Shown: in pieces, positions 26,001 to 38,485 of the stretch
Layout: every line of letters starts with the position of its first letter
Position numbering within the stretch: the first letter of the stretch is position 1
NCBI GenBank assembly: GCA_022885665.1
Contig: JAGQDJ010000009.1
Coordinates: forward strand, 186,001 to 250,000
Source: Triops longicaudatus
Lineage: Eukaryota; Arthropoda; Branchiopoda; Notostraca; Triopsidae
Direction: 5' to 3'
Length of the DNA stretch: 64,000 bases
Notes under the pieces: model-generated
Databases searched by the model: none
Told to the model about the DNA's origin: nothing
What the model saw: the letters and a program-made list of their open reading frames with translations, nothing else
Program-made: the position numbers and the translations under genes

Positions 26001-27854
26001 TCCCCATTCAACATCCGTCAGGAACATCGTCATCAACAACGACCTTTCAAACAAGACACTGTTTGTCAGTACGGGGTTCAAGCAGCGTAGATCTCATTGA
26101 AGTTTCGTCGCAGAACTTCTCCATTAAGAAGGTGGTCTAAATTCCTATCACTTGCATCCGCTTTGCTTCTTTCTAATCTCGCACGTCTAGGTAAACAACC
26201 CTCTCTTGAATAGTCCGAGTTATCGCTTGAACATGAGCGTGTCAACAGACAAAAAAGTCTTATCCAACACGACACGGAAAGTGATAGTCAACCTAATGAA
26301 TGCAACTTAAGTGTCATTACTGTCACGTGTCAGACTTCTATTAACAGAAAAAGCATGAAAAAATAATAATTTACCTGTAAGAAGTTCCCAAAATACTGCA
26401 CAAACAAACCTGCTAATGTTAACTGCACGCCACCTGTGACTCAAATTTAGAGCTGCGGGTCAAAAGCGCCGGGAGTGGGACGCGCTCGCGTTACTACCGT
26501 GGCATTAGGTATGGAGGATTTTGTTTGGGTCGTTTTTATTGAGAAGTAGTTCCACAGAATGGAAAGATGAATTGGAAAGATAAGACGCTTGCAAACTCGA
26601 GACACTAGTTGTCTAAGACAAAAGAGACCCCAATATTAAAAAAAAGAAACTTTCTTAGTTCAACTTTCTTCGATATAAACTTTTTAAGACTTTTAGCAAC
26701 GTAATAGAAGTTGCCAATAAGATACGCTATTCCTCTTCTTAATGGACTATTGTTGTAAGCCTTATTTCATTACAACGCCAGCAAACCATGCAACCCGACT
26801 AGACATGTTCTTTTTTGTTATTTTCTAATTGTTGAAAGCCAAGTTCGGTGGACTGACCAAGGTGTAACACGTAGAATCATGAAACTAGATTACTGCTTGT
26901 TTTTTACAAGTCAAGAAAATTTCAATTTCACGGTGCACGCAGACTGACTGCTCTGCTACCCGGAAAGTTTTTTGCGGAGATAGGATGTCCAGCAGTGAAG
27001 TTAAAGTTGAATTTCATTTCTTTTGGAATTTTTGACCACATACTTTCGTGACATATTTAATTATAACCTACGCAAAAAAGCGGGATTGGTCATATGGGCT
27101 TGGCGCTATACACTGCGACGTCAGAATTCGGACATCGTCTTACGTGACCAGATGTGTCATACATGTCGCGAAACCCGCAAAGAACAATAGGGCAGTCTAT
27201 AAAAGTACTCTGACAATTCCTTGTTTTAATACTTGGAACGCGTGGGATGAAAGGTATTTTCACAATATCATCCACTTTAGTACAGTCTCGCTTGGTGGGT
27301 GTACTTCGGAAAATCTTGAACCAGAACAATAGGACAAATTCGATATGCACGAAAAGTGACGAGAAAAACGTGTTGCATATGCTGTATCTAACGCCTTACC
27401 TACAAAGCTGTTAGTATTTTTGAGAGATTCGAAGCCCGCTTATTTGGTCGCTTTTTTAGTTTTTGCTATTTAGCAAATTCACACTCCACGCGAAAAAAAA
27501 TGATAATACATAAATGGAAAAGCATAAAAAACAAGGACAAAACACAAATTGTAGTAATATTTCTCCAGATTCAAGTAAAAGTTCTATAAAATCTCCGCTA
27601 ATAACAAGTCGGGCTCATGCTTCACTGAGCGTTTAGCACGTGTACCTTGTGAACCCTACTCTCTTGGTGTATTCCTTCAGTTACTCACTTTTTGTTACGC
27701 TAATTGGTATTATGAATGCGAGCAAGCGAGAAAGGAATGTGTTTACTACTGAAATAAACAAAAAACCGCTTGAAAAGCATTCTAATAATCGAGAACCTGT
27801 ATTTCGAGTATGAACAAATGGAACGAGAGAAAATCATGGTAAATATATGATAAA
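20001..27854. other. Gene-free stretch with nuclear-receptor half-sites
   Basis: No gene can be supported. Open frames such as 21907-22287 (minus), 22094-22375 (plus) and 25428-25823 (plus) overlap one another or A-rich tracts and have no recognisable motifs. Notable content: a possible pogo-like end (TACAGTATAAACC) at 20909, and four exact AGGTCA/TGACCT half-sites between 22922 and 23283. Confidence 0.55.
22922..23283. promoter_or_regulatory. Cluster of nuclear-receptor half-sites (AGGTCA)
   Basis: Exact half-sites occur at 22922 (TGACCT), 23087 (AGGTCA), 23253 (AGGTCA within CAAGGTCA) and 23278 (TGACCT), with a further near match TTGACC near 23393. The last two exact sites form an everted or inverted pair 19 bp apart. 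CAAGGTCA matches the extended half-site of monomeric receptors such as the FTZ-F1/ERR type. This is motif-level evidence only; which receptor, if any, binds is unknown. Confidence 0.35.
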
Positions 27855-27856
27855 TA

Positions 27857-28107
27857 CAGTAGACGCTATGTTATTCGTTCAAGTACGGACATGGAATTTA
27901 TATCAGAGAGCTAAGAAACCGGACAAACCGTTGAACATTATTGAGTAGCAAAATCAATAAATAAGAAAGAGTTTACAATTATAAGTGGACGTTGGACACA
28001 ATATTATCGACTCCCTCTCATCCGTTAAGTACGGAAAAGGATCCTACACCCGACAACCGAACGCCCGATAGTGAGAAAAAAAAAACTTTCTAAAAGAGCA
28101 ACTACTG
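27857..28107. mobile_element. Non-autonomous TA-flanked transposon (MITE), pogo/Tc1-mariner-like
   Basis: The 251-bp interval begins CAGTAG and ends CTACTG, and is flanked on each side by TA (27855-27856 and 28108-28109), the target duplication of the Tc1/mariner/pogo superfamily. The terminal inverted repeats match perfectly for the first 8 bases including the TA (TACAGTAG) and at about 15 of the first 20. The interior has no open frame long enough for a transposase, so it would be a passively mobilised element. The CAGT terminus resembles pogo/Tigger-type ends. An autonomous partner is not present in the window. Confidence 0.6.
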
Positions 28108-28255
28108 TAATAAAGGGTTAATATTTAGTACATGTACGGATTTGTTTGGTATTTAGTAATTCAGTTTAAAATCACTAACTTTCTGTTTTTAATGAAAACT
28201 CTGTAATTCTTTAAATTTGCTGCGAATTCTCACGCAAATAAACACTAATTACTTT

Positions 28256-28645
28256 TCTGTGTACGCACGTATGGTTAAACTGGTAACCAGTTAAACCGCG
28301 TACTGATATGAGGGGAGTTGACTTATCAAACATTTTTATTTAAGTTAGAAGCCAATAGTAATAACGTGTACAGTTTTGTTTACATTCTTGCTGTTTGGGC
28401 GAAGACCGCAATTTTTCTGCGAACGTTACACTATTTTTATGCGCGCATATCCGGTTAAACGGGTAACAAGTTAAATAGTATACGGGTCAGAGGGCGACTA
28501 CCTACTAAACATTTTTTTAAAGTACCAATAGCATGTATGTTTTATCTAAGCTCTTGTTCTTCAAGGAACTCCAGCTATATTTTTGTATAAACGTAACATT
28601 AACCGTTTTGACGCGGATACGTTCGGTTAAACCGATAGTAAGTCT
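28256..28645. repeat. Diverged tandem repeat, about 180 and 172 bp units
   Basis: The motif GGTTAAAC recurs at 28273, 28453 and 28625, each time embedded in longer similar context: a preceding AACGTTAC-like segment, a purine/pyrimidine-alternating ACGCRY stretch, then GTAAC-AGTTAAA and a downstream CTACTAAACATTTTT. The first unit contains a near-perfect 24-bp dyad (ggttaaactggt/aaccagttaaacc). Units are strongly diverged, so the array is old. It lies about 150 bp beyond the MITE and may derive from related subterminal sequences. Confidence 0.6.
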
Positions 28646-31600
28646 AGCCATGCCCGGTAAGTGGAGAATATATCGTTCTGTTGGACCGTTCCGGAAAATT
28701 ATTGTAATACGGAAATGTCTGAATGCAATAAAATAGTAAACATCTAATAAATTTTTAATTACTTAACAACACGATCTGGTCTTATTCAATCTTAATTGGT
28801 CGTATCCTGCACTTTATCGTGTCTCCCGTACTGGGCAAATTAGTGCAAAGCTGGATGAGAGAGTTTTAAATTACTTCTTGCAAGGAGTACTAGCTGCCAT
28901 CTAGTAATTGAGCTTTTAACTCGTAGCAAGCGGCTACATTTTTATTCAGCATTACTAGATGGCGCAAGCGTCCTGTCGGAACACCAGCGATTTCACATTT
29001 TAATGGCCCAGGTCGGTAACGGGAAGGGGGTCGAGGCTTAGTGGTCTTCCCTAGAGAGAACAAGAGAAAGCAAAGTAAGCAATAAGTTGTGTATGTGAAG
29101 TAGTAAGGGCGTTGCACAAGAACCCGAGGATTAATCAGTCGCTAATAGGTAGTGGTAGTGCAATCCTCGGCAGTGTCCCGAGACTGCATGATTTTTTGGG
29201 AGGTGTTGATATCTTTACCAGCATAATCCCTCGCAGAAAAGTGGCGTCTTCGGACTCTAGTTGACGCAAGAACCAGCTCATTTCCCAACAACTACATGTG
29301 ATTCCGATTAGAGCCATTTGGCTTAGTTCGCCATACATACCTAATTTCGAACTGTGAAGAAGTCAACATGGTGGGGCCTCATCCCAAAGAGAAAAGAAGG
29401 TAAGGAAACCCATACATATCTTGGTCTTTTTATACCCACATTTTCTCTTCAACGTAACTCTGGCCAGGCTTTGTCTGGCCTTCGCTTAGCACGCCTTAGC
29501 AAGTGAGAAGCGCGCTAAAACGGCACGCCATCTTGCTGTTTGATTATGTCTTTGACCTTTAAATTAGCTATTTTTTTCCATTTGGACACTTCTACCCCCA
29601 CACAACCTTACCCCCTGCCAGTCGACCGTGGTTATGAACAAAAGGGGGGCTTGGTACATATACGTAGCATGAATGCAAGAACCAGGGCGGTTCGCGGTAT
29701 TTTGTATATTTTTCTAGCCGTGGAGATCGAAGGGAAAGCACAAGACTTCCACTTGTTTTATCAAAACGCGTTGCCCGGATGCAGGAGCGCTAAATGACGG
29801 CTGTTGCTAAGCGCATATGGACTGTTCATTTGGTATTCCCGTGCACGAGTGGCTTCTTCCCCAAAAATGATACAACCTCGTACATGTTGAGGTTGCTAAA
29901 GGCTGGCATTCTTTCTTCGTAATTACTCCATGGGAATTAAAGCCCAACGAGAGACCGAGACAACCTGGAATCCTTTTTTTTATTTAACGTATTTTAATTA
30001 GGGTTCTTTTATGCAATAAAAAGGGAGTTTGGTTAGTTATCTTATGTTACGAAGCACCGGGAAAACAACACATGTTGTTATTTATTTCTTGAAAGTTGCA
30101 AGCCTCATGAACGAGTTGTTTACGCGTTGCGCGCCAAAGCTCTAGAACCAGCACATAGACATGATAACATGATGTTTTGGCAGTGGTACTCTTTTTTCGT
30201 AGAAGGCCAAATTACAAGGGTTGTCCGGCGGTCGTAACTCAGGTTCTCCCTTACGACAATACCCAGGCGTCTAGAAGCCCAGGTACCGAAACGAGTTTAG
30301 GAATATTAAGCACAGGTTTGTGCGTCTATGCTAAGCCAAGGAACCCCTAGGTATGGTAGTAGAAGCGCAGATCACATTATGGCGTGCGGTAATACAGTGT
30401 GGTACATGGCCCTTGGGACATGTACATGCTGACAAATTCTGGTATGACTTGCTCGCTTTTGCCATCCGGTTGGATCTTGGAAACGCCGGTCGCAATATTT
30501 GATTATTGCGCAACAGTAATTTCCGTGCGCCGTAGCCACAGACGAGGAGGGAAACGCCACCCGGTTTCGCGCGCTTTCTGCTGAAAAGCCGCAAAACGTT
30601 TTTCCTTAGGAGTTTTGCAATGTTCTCGTTGCTTTAGTAGAGTCTCTGAAAGGCCCCAGATCAGCCAAAGATTACATCACTTGCGATGAGAGGTGGGCTA
30701 AGGGCGACTAGAGGCAGTTGTGCCTTATATGTGCGGAGAATATAGTTCGATGTAACTACCGGTGGGATGCCTTATCAGTAATCTGTATGGAAACGCGACT
30801 GAGCTAATGCACTCCCCAAAACCATTAGTGTTTATTGCAGTTTAAGTATTTGGATGGATTTATGACTTGCGGCGTGGAAACGTTCGTCCATGCTCCAGTA
30901 CTTTTCAGCTTACGCGGAAATTTGCAGCGCAGTACTGCACGTAATGTAAGCGGTCGTTTGCTCCCTAAGATTTCATAATCAAGACATCACCGCAACTGAA
31001 AATAACTCAATTACATTATGCTACGTAAATCTGACGAAATTATCAAAGATTGGGTAAGGGTCAATGAAAAGCAGTATTGGAATAACAGGACAGACTATGA
31101 AAAATTCTGTTTTACAGCCTGTAACGTGACCGCACTTTATGAATATGACAGTGTAAAAATATTACAGTAGATTTAGACAAATCTGGAATTATTAAGACGA
31201 ATCGGTAAACGATCGTGTTTATATTCAAAACCCGATAAGCCACTGCCGATGTCATACGTTTAAAACAGAATGTTTCCTAACGGACATTTCAAAATTGTAC
31301 ATTCAGACATATTAATGAAATTAAATCGGTCGGGGTCCTAATTTTCAAGAACTTCCTAGATACTTACTATTTTTTTTTTAAGGGAGAAAGACTCAGCAAT
31401 TTTCCTGGAACAACCTAATCTATTTTTTATGTAGAGTAATACTGTCTTTTCTGTGATAATAACAGTAGTAATGAGGTGTGTCCCAGCTATTTAAATTGTC
31501 TATTTCGCTTTACATTTTTAGTAAGCTTTTCTGAGCTAGTGGTAATTCGTTTCGGACTAGAAGCAATTACAGGGAAATCATATAAGAATTATGTGCGTGT

Positions 31601-34600
31601 ATTTGCTAAGGAATATGTAACTTGTCCTAAGTCAACCTTTAGGATCCATAATGAACCCTTATTGCAACTTTCGACCACAAAGTATAGGGTTTAAAGCCAA
31701 CCATTTATAGCCACATTGCATCTTCAGGTTATGTGGAGTACCTCCCTTTAATGCTACTTCCAAGTTTAAAGTTCGAGATGAGATTTATACGAAATGCCCG
31801 TGTAAAGTAAACGACCCTACCCGTGACGTGTTCTCACGAGGATTGAACACGTGACCGTGTTTGCACGTTCCAGCGTTTTTCCGCTCGACACCCCTAGCCC
31901 AAGTATCCTGTGAAATAGGCAATGCATTACTGCAACTCATATCTTTGCCCAAGATTGCGCCCTGGAGCCCGTCCAATCGGTCGCAACTTGGCTTTCTATA
32001 GTATTTTAAAAGTCTTAAAGCTATATTAAGCCCGTCGTAAAAATAAGGAATTCCCTCGCTTTTTCCACTACCATTTTTCTTTTTTTTTCTATTTTATGTT
32101 GCATTGATTGTACTGCGTTGATTCTCAGGTGACTTGTAAATGACTGCGTGTGACAACTGTTGTTTTCAGATGCATGTTAGGGTAAGATCACGAGTGTTAA
32201 AGCACACAGGGAAGCCCAGGACCTTGTAAGGGGGTCCTACGCTTACCATTTGCTTCCTAATTTGTTTAGCTAGCGTAGATTGTTATCACATATAGTATGT
32301 CGTTGTACATGGAGTAACAGCTATGTAAAAAATCCCGAAATATAGCTGGAAGAGAACTTGGACGGCTTTCTGTCCTTGTCGAATGGGTTCAAATATTGTG
32401 ACCCTACGCATGGGAGTGGCTTGGTACGTCAAGAGATGCAGCTTTGACAAGCGATTATCTGACTTGGATGTATAAGCTGTAAAATTCGACAAGACTTTTC
32501 ATATTAGTGTCATGAATTATGTATACAAGAGTCATAACTAAAAAAACCAGCACACATTGATCTTTTTGCCCCTTAATTGGTAGTTCTCGAAAGTGGAGAT
32601 CGTTTTAGGGCTCCAAGCTGACGTAAGTACAAGCTGGCGTGTTCGCTTTACAAATTACCGTGGTGTACACAGTCGAACCAAGCAGATATTGCGTGAGGGG
32701 CATCATTGAACAATTGTTTTTTGGGGATTAAGCATCTACCCCATTGGTTAGTGGCTTTCACTCTGTTGTTAGGTGAGAGGACACCAGAATGATAAAAGTC
32801 ATGTTAAAACGCGTTCCAGTTCCGCATTGGGTAGCCCAGGAGAATATGAATACAATTTTTGGCGTTTACACCAGAGCCATTAGCGTTTTATGACAGTTGG
32901 ACTAGTCATACCTTGCCAAAAGCCACGGGTTTCTTAGCAGCATTGATAACGTATTCTACCTTAAGTCAATAAATAAATGTATTCTTCTTGACTCCTTAAA
33001 AAAATGCTGAAAAAGCCTTGTGTGAACTAGGAAATGACTGTGCAAGGGACTTTGACCGTAACGTGTTTGCCTCGAAATGGCCTAGCGCCCGTTTGTTTAA
33101 AGTAGATTTTTCTTATAGGCAAGGAGAGAGAGCTGTAGATAAAAAAATATTGGCACCGCACCCATTTGGCTTTCTGAGATACTGAAGTCTGTGGTCTGTT
33201 CATTTCTTTTCTTTCGTTTTTTCGTAAGTCTATGGCAAAGGTTCTGTTTTTGTTAGACAAGTTTTCTAACTGCTGAAGGCTGAACGTTTCGGGAAGATTT
33301 TGTTGTCCGGGTACTGGCTACGAGTTATGCAAATAATGAGATAGCCTTAGCTGCGGTTTCCATATTAGCGTGCTTTATCTTGCCGACCATTAAGATCTAC
33401 GTGCCAGAACCAAGAGATATATATGTTGCTAGCCTGCTCGCGGGTTCTCACGCCGTGTGTTAGTAAGCCTTTTTTTGCAACTATCAAGACAACGGGTGAA
33501 AACAATGTAAATGACCGTGAAAGAGTTTCAAGCGCGCCGAATTTGCATGGTAAACAGTGTGGAGGAATACCCGTATACACGTATTCCGAGCCAAGTAAAC
33601 GACTTTTAAGGTCCCGGTATACACAACTTTCAGTATCTTTTAAAAACAAGAGACAAGGAACAGAGGTTGAATGAAGTCAAATAGAAATTTGAGATGCAGA
33701 CACGTTATTACAAAAAGTAAACGTCGGATTTCGTTATCTTTGTACGTTTAAATTTTTAAAAAATCAGAACTAGTTTGCCTGATATTAGTTTTTCCGTGTA
33801 ATAAAAAAACAGCAAAAGTCAACCCTAATTTAAAGACTTAAGAACAGCTTTTCGAAGAGAAACTCAAACTGGTGCACTAGATGTCTGCAACACCAACATT
33901 ACTGACAACAGTTTCGTTGATTTTGTAACCATTTTCCCAGCATGGTGTCTGAAAATTCCCATGTTGTTCTCCCGTAAGAGGCTTGTATATTACTGGGGCC
34001 TTAATCCTCGCGATTTAGATCAACAGAGACAATTAAACCCATTTTGTCAGGCGTGATAGCTTGAAACGCGAAGGGATATCATCAGTGATAGGGGTGATTG
34101 GTTCAGTACTTCTAAGCTCTGTTCGTTTGTATCTTGTCGCAGAAAAAGCTTTCAACGTGCGCTTCCCGCCCAAGTGTCAAGCACGAGGGTACCTTTTTAT
34201 GCAAGGAGTTATAAACGACTTATCCTAAACATGTATCGGTTATAAATATAACCTACGTAATTCTGTAATGATTTTATAGTCCCAATGGATGTAGTAAAAC
34301 AAGGCCATTTTATTGTGTACATTTTTATTGCGCAGTCTACCGAACAGCATGGAATTTTCAAATCCCGTTCGGTATCATTGTAAGAGTGTGGATTTAGTAA
34401 GAAGTTGTGATTAAAACAGGAAATAAGTACCAAACGCGAGTTTATTGCTTTACATACTTTACACGTTTATAGCGTCAAAGGCCTTAATTGATAAATTTAT
34501 TAATTAATTGGTATTGAGGCAAAATAAGGATTGCGTGTGAAAAACGAACTAAAAATGCGAAATATTTAATAAATGTCTAAATATTAATAAAAGTCAATAA

Positions 34601-35553
34601 GTTTTTAAATGTATGATATAAACGTTTTTTAAATTAATTTTCTGGATACTTTACATATGCAGTAATCGGATTAGTCAACCATTTATTTGCCTGCTCTATG
34701 GTCTAGTCTCCTGGTAGCCGAATAAGGTGGCTCTTTGCTGCACTTCTAAGGCGAAAAGAGATGCTTGGCGTTAATGACAGCCAACGGCTGCATTTATATT
34801 GCCATGTAAACCCATGTCATCGAACAAAAACATTACGAAGTATCGCAGAACTTTCGCGCAGTAATATATTCAGTTTCCAACATGTCCAAACACGACGAAG
34901 TTGTGAAAACACGGATTACCTTGTAGCAGTAGTATAATAATTCGTAATAATAAAGTAGCATAATAATTCGTAATATTTCGCTCGGTAACGCTTGTTTCGA
35001 TGGCATTGGAGACGCATCTAGTGAGTGACCGAAACATAGTTGAACCTTTAGAAAATCCTTTTTCTTGGAAGGAGTGTCAAATTTCTACGAAAACTTTGGA
35101 ATGTTGCAATATTTCAGTCGCCCGAATTCGTGTTACGGTATGTATTGCATGTACTCCGTGTATCACCCCCAAATCCCATAGGTAGCACTTGGTATTGGTA
35201 TGGGACATGTATACAGAAAAGATCCGAAGTTTCTGTGGAGTCGATCATCGATAATAAAGACTTTGCGAGACCGTTGTGTCTATTACGTTTTAAAGCTGCC
35301 CGCGTTTCGACACTTGGTCCCGTTTGAAGCACGTTGTGACCCGATTTAGCTGCTGGGTGCGAATTATTTCCTAGAATGGGGCGACTTGTGTTGAGTAGTA
35401 TACCCTGTTGAACCACGTCTTTAGGGACACCGGAGGGATTTGGCTATAAATGAAAGGGCAAGTTTTGATATTGACTCATAGGACTATGGAAAGCACATAG
35501 CTATCTTGGCCATCGAGCTTTGTTGTTGCAGTAGAAGGAGTTATTAGCTATCA
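28646..35553. other. Gene-free stretch upstream of HIF
   Basis: I see no supported exon on either strand. Open frames reach only about 100 codons (35114-35416, minus) and none resembles a known family. Simple AT-rich segments occur around 34490-34640 and a short direct repeat (ATAATAATTCGTAATA) occurs twice near 34933-34980. The stretch is best described as intergenic or regulatory DNA upstream of HIF. Confidence 0.55.
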
Positions 35554-35579
35554 ATGGCCTCCATCAAAAAGCCGTACAT
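35554..35579 (+). CDS. Candidate first coding exon of HIF alpha
   Basis: The bHLH exon at 38486 lacks a start codon and needs an upstream coding exon ending in phase 2. At 35554 an ATG opens eight codons (MASIKKPY) plus two bases before a good donor (CAT|GTGAGG). Joined to 38486 this gives an uninterrupted start, MASIKKPYM followed by NSEKRKEKSRDAARSRR. A short basic N-terminus before the bHLH matches other HIF alpha proteins. The implied intron is about 2.9 kb, far longer than the others in this gene. The exon is only 26 bases and other short phase-2 candidates certainly exist, so this is a proposal. Confidence 0.3.
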
Positions 35580-38485
35580 GTGAGGTAAACGTGATTGTGA
35601 AATGAGGAAAAAGAGAATCCTCATTTGGGCCTTTCTGGGCTTTCGTGAAAAAGAGGGAGGAAGGGAGGGGTAAATCCAAGTGCACATTGCAAGGACGTGG
35701 CTACTCTACTCTCAGTTGTTTCTTGAGTCTTCTTCAAGCAAGTGCAAATTATTCCCGAAGCCACAAGCCGCGTGCTACTGAAGACGCCGAAGAATATGGT
35801 GGCAAGTGGGACTTTGGGTTATAATACGACTTATACCATTTTATGGTAGGCATCCAACAGTGATAACAGCTAAAAAAGCTTGTGTGTGAGTTTCGTACTC
35901 AGAACAACCCTTTGAAAGAATTATTGACGTGTGAAGAGCAACTATTTTTTGACATAAAAATGGTCGTCTCTCTCCTGGTACCATCGGATTGCACAGCCAA
36001 ACTAGCGTAAGTTCGCCTTAGCTTCGAGAACCCACCGATCAATTAGTCTCCGGGGGGGTAACCATGACAACCATCCTTTCTATTCGTAGTCAACTTGTTG
36101 ATGGAACCAAACTTCTTTCTCTAATCGAGAGCTTTTTCTATTTATTTTTCAGCTTTTTTTGGCGACGAGAGACAGATGGAGAGAATTGTACTTGATGACT
36201 CAGTTCAAAAGTGACAGTTGTAACTCATTCGTATTCACATGCTTATAGGAAAAAAAAGTGTGACCCTGAGAATTTTTCATCGTACCGCAACTTAATACCG
36301 CAACTTAATAATTCTTTATTCTTAATGAATTCTTATCCCCCAAGATTCTCATACTCAAGTCATATTACGGGTTAGTCCTCGTATTCACATTCTCTTTACA
36401 AAAGTTTGACCGTAGAAGTTCCCCATAATCCATCCGAACTTTTAAACAAGAATTTTTGATTTAGTTCGAAACTTAAATCAGTTTTCCTTTGCAGACTCAT
36501 TTATACTCCGTTACTAGAAAGGGAGCGAATTTCGGAGTGACATCTTTGCCAAATGCCCTGGCAACAGCTCTTTGGTTAGGTTTTCTGGAACGAAATTTCC
36601 TTTTGCTTGGAGAATTTTTATGAAGTCTCGTAAATTTTGCAATATGTTGCCCAAGAGTCGTAAAAGAACTAGGTACGCTTTCGTAACAAGCAATACAGGT
36701 GAGGTTCTCCATAACAAGGTATAAAATTTAAATGCTTATTTTTCATCGCCGTTTATGGCGTGGTACGCTTCACATACACAGTATTTGCAGCGGTGATCAA
36801 GTGTTTACTGACACTCAAATTTTCTCCGATGACGAGTTTTCCAAGGGTGTGCGTATGCATGTGTGGGAGTGGTACTGGAACAGGTAGGACAAAGGCCTTT
36901 GAGTACGTTTCGCAGAAGGTAAATAAACAGGAGCAACTAGCACAATAGCTTTTTTTTCTCGTGACTGCTGTTGACAAATCGCGGTTGCATATAGTGAATT
37001 ACGATACTAATTAAAGCGTGATTACGATGGCTATATTTCGATTAGTGAAAGCTAAAAAGTTTATCCGCGCAGGAAATTGCTCCCAAGGATTGGCCAACCC
37101 CGAAGTTACCCGATCGTGAACTCGGAAACCGAAGAAGGGGTTTTGCACGACTTAACGACCTAAATTTAGTTCATGGCATACTACAGTGCTTCCTAAAAGT
37201 CAGGCAATGATCAATAACCACGCCCTTCGAGAATAAAAAGCCTAATTTAGTCACGCTTATACAGAAAATCCATGTTTCTGTGTTGACACCCTCCAACAAT
37301 CGAATTCGCAAATGAAAGTACGCTCAGAAGGCCATTTCGTTGTTTCGCTATTTGTTATAATTTTTTTGTTCCTTAACTTCTCTAAAAAAAGGACGCGCAA
37401 AAAATAAGCTTTTAAAACAAAACTCCTTTATTCAGAGTCTTTTTCGTTGTCGAGCCATTTGGAAGTAAATCCGGCTTGCTCCGTTCACGAGTTTGTGTAC
37501 AACCTACTTCTCTCCACGGCTTTTGATTTCTCTAATCGAGAGCCATGTTAAGTTCTTATCGCTTGGAAATTGGTTTCTCTCGTGAAGAAAAGCTTTCAAT
37601 ATGTAATTAGATTAAGATGGTATGGGCCCCTAGGAGTTATATAGAACGCCTTGAGGCAAACCGGTTATGGTAAAGTATACTTCCAACTTTGTTGTTTCAT
37701 TGCCAGAATTCTGTGCCGCGTCTCTCGCTCGCTGTTGTGTCTTACGTCTGCGCTTTTTTTTTGTACGCTGGGATGACTTGCAAGTTACTTAAATCGGATC
37801 ATAATCAAGACTTGTGTAATTGATTTCGTATGTCAGCCTCAGCGCAAAAAGTCCGATAAAATGTAAAGGGAGAAGGCAAAATGTCAGTTTTCCAAGGCCA
37901 ATTAAGATAATGTGTGGCTTATTGTGGCCCGAGTGAAAATGCGTCGTATGGGTAGGAAAAGTTGCCAAGCCCCCCCCCCCCCTAGAACTGCCGTGAACTA
38001 GAAAAGCCTTGGCAACGTCTCCTGGCAACGCGGCAAATGGGCCTGCATGGCCTTGCCACGTGTAGAACTTCTGGTGATCGAAGTTCACCAACCCCGCCTT
38101 TTACCCATCTAGCTCTTCGATACGTTCTATTTTACGAAACGGTGTCCATAGGCCTTCAATAGGCTTCTAGCACAGCCTAGTACTTTCTTTTTTTCCCAAC
38201 CTTACAGAGTTCTAAAGGGGAGGGGACAAGACGTGGAGGTCAGGTGGTTTTCTCTAGGTTAAACACATAAATCTACGTAACTGGGAAATGGAACTCCTGA
38301 AACCAGTTCCACAGCTGTTCATGGCGTTTAAATATGACGCTTTGGCAGACGTCCCAATCATGAGGATGTAATAGACAGGGGGTTTACAAAAAATTTACGG
38401 CTTTAAGCTGTTTGTCAACGTTACTTGAAAACGAAAAGCTGTAATAAATAAAATTATTTGAATCTCTTTTTTTAATGTCTTTTAG
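35580..38485 (+). other. Long 5' intron or upstream region of HIF alpha
   Basis: Gene-free DNA between the candidate first exon and the bHLH exon. It carries three RCGTG hypoxia-response-type cores within 240 bp (35695, 35770, 35927; the first two just inside the candidate intron), a 13-bp exact tandem repeat at about 36283-36308, a 150-bp diverged duplication at 36231-36450 and a 13-base C run at 37970-37982. The acceptor at 38485 (TTTTTTTAATGTCTTTTAG) is clear, so at least the right end is intronic. Confidence 0.5.
36225..36450. repeat. Diverged 150-bp tandem duplication
   Basis: GTATTCACAT occurs at 36231 and again at 36381, and the following roughly 65 bases are alignable in both copies (…aaagtgtgaccctgag… versus …aaagtttgaccgtag…, then …ccgcaactt versus …ccgaactt). 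The first copy contains an internal 13-bp exact tandem repeat (taccgcaacttaa) at about 36283-36308. Low similarity implies an old duplication. Confidence 0.5.
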
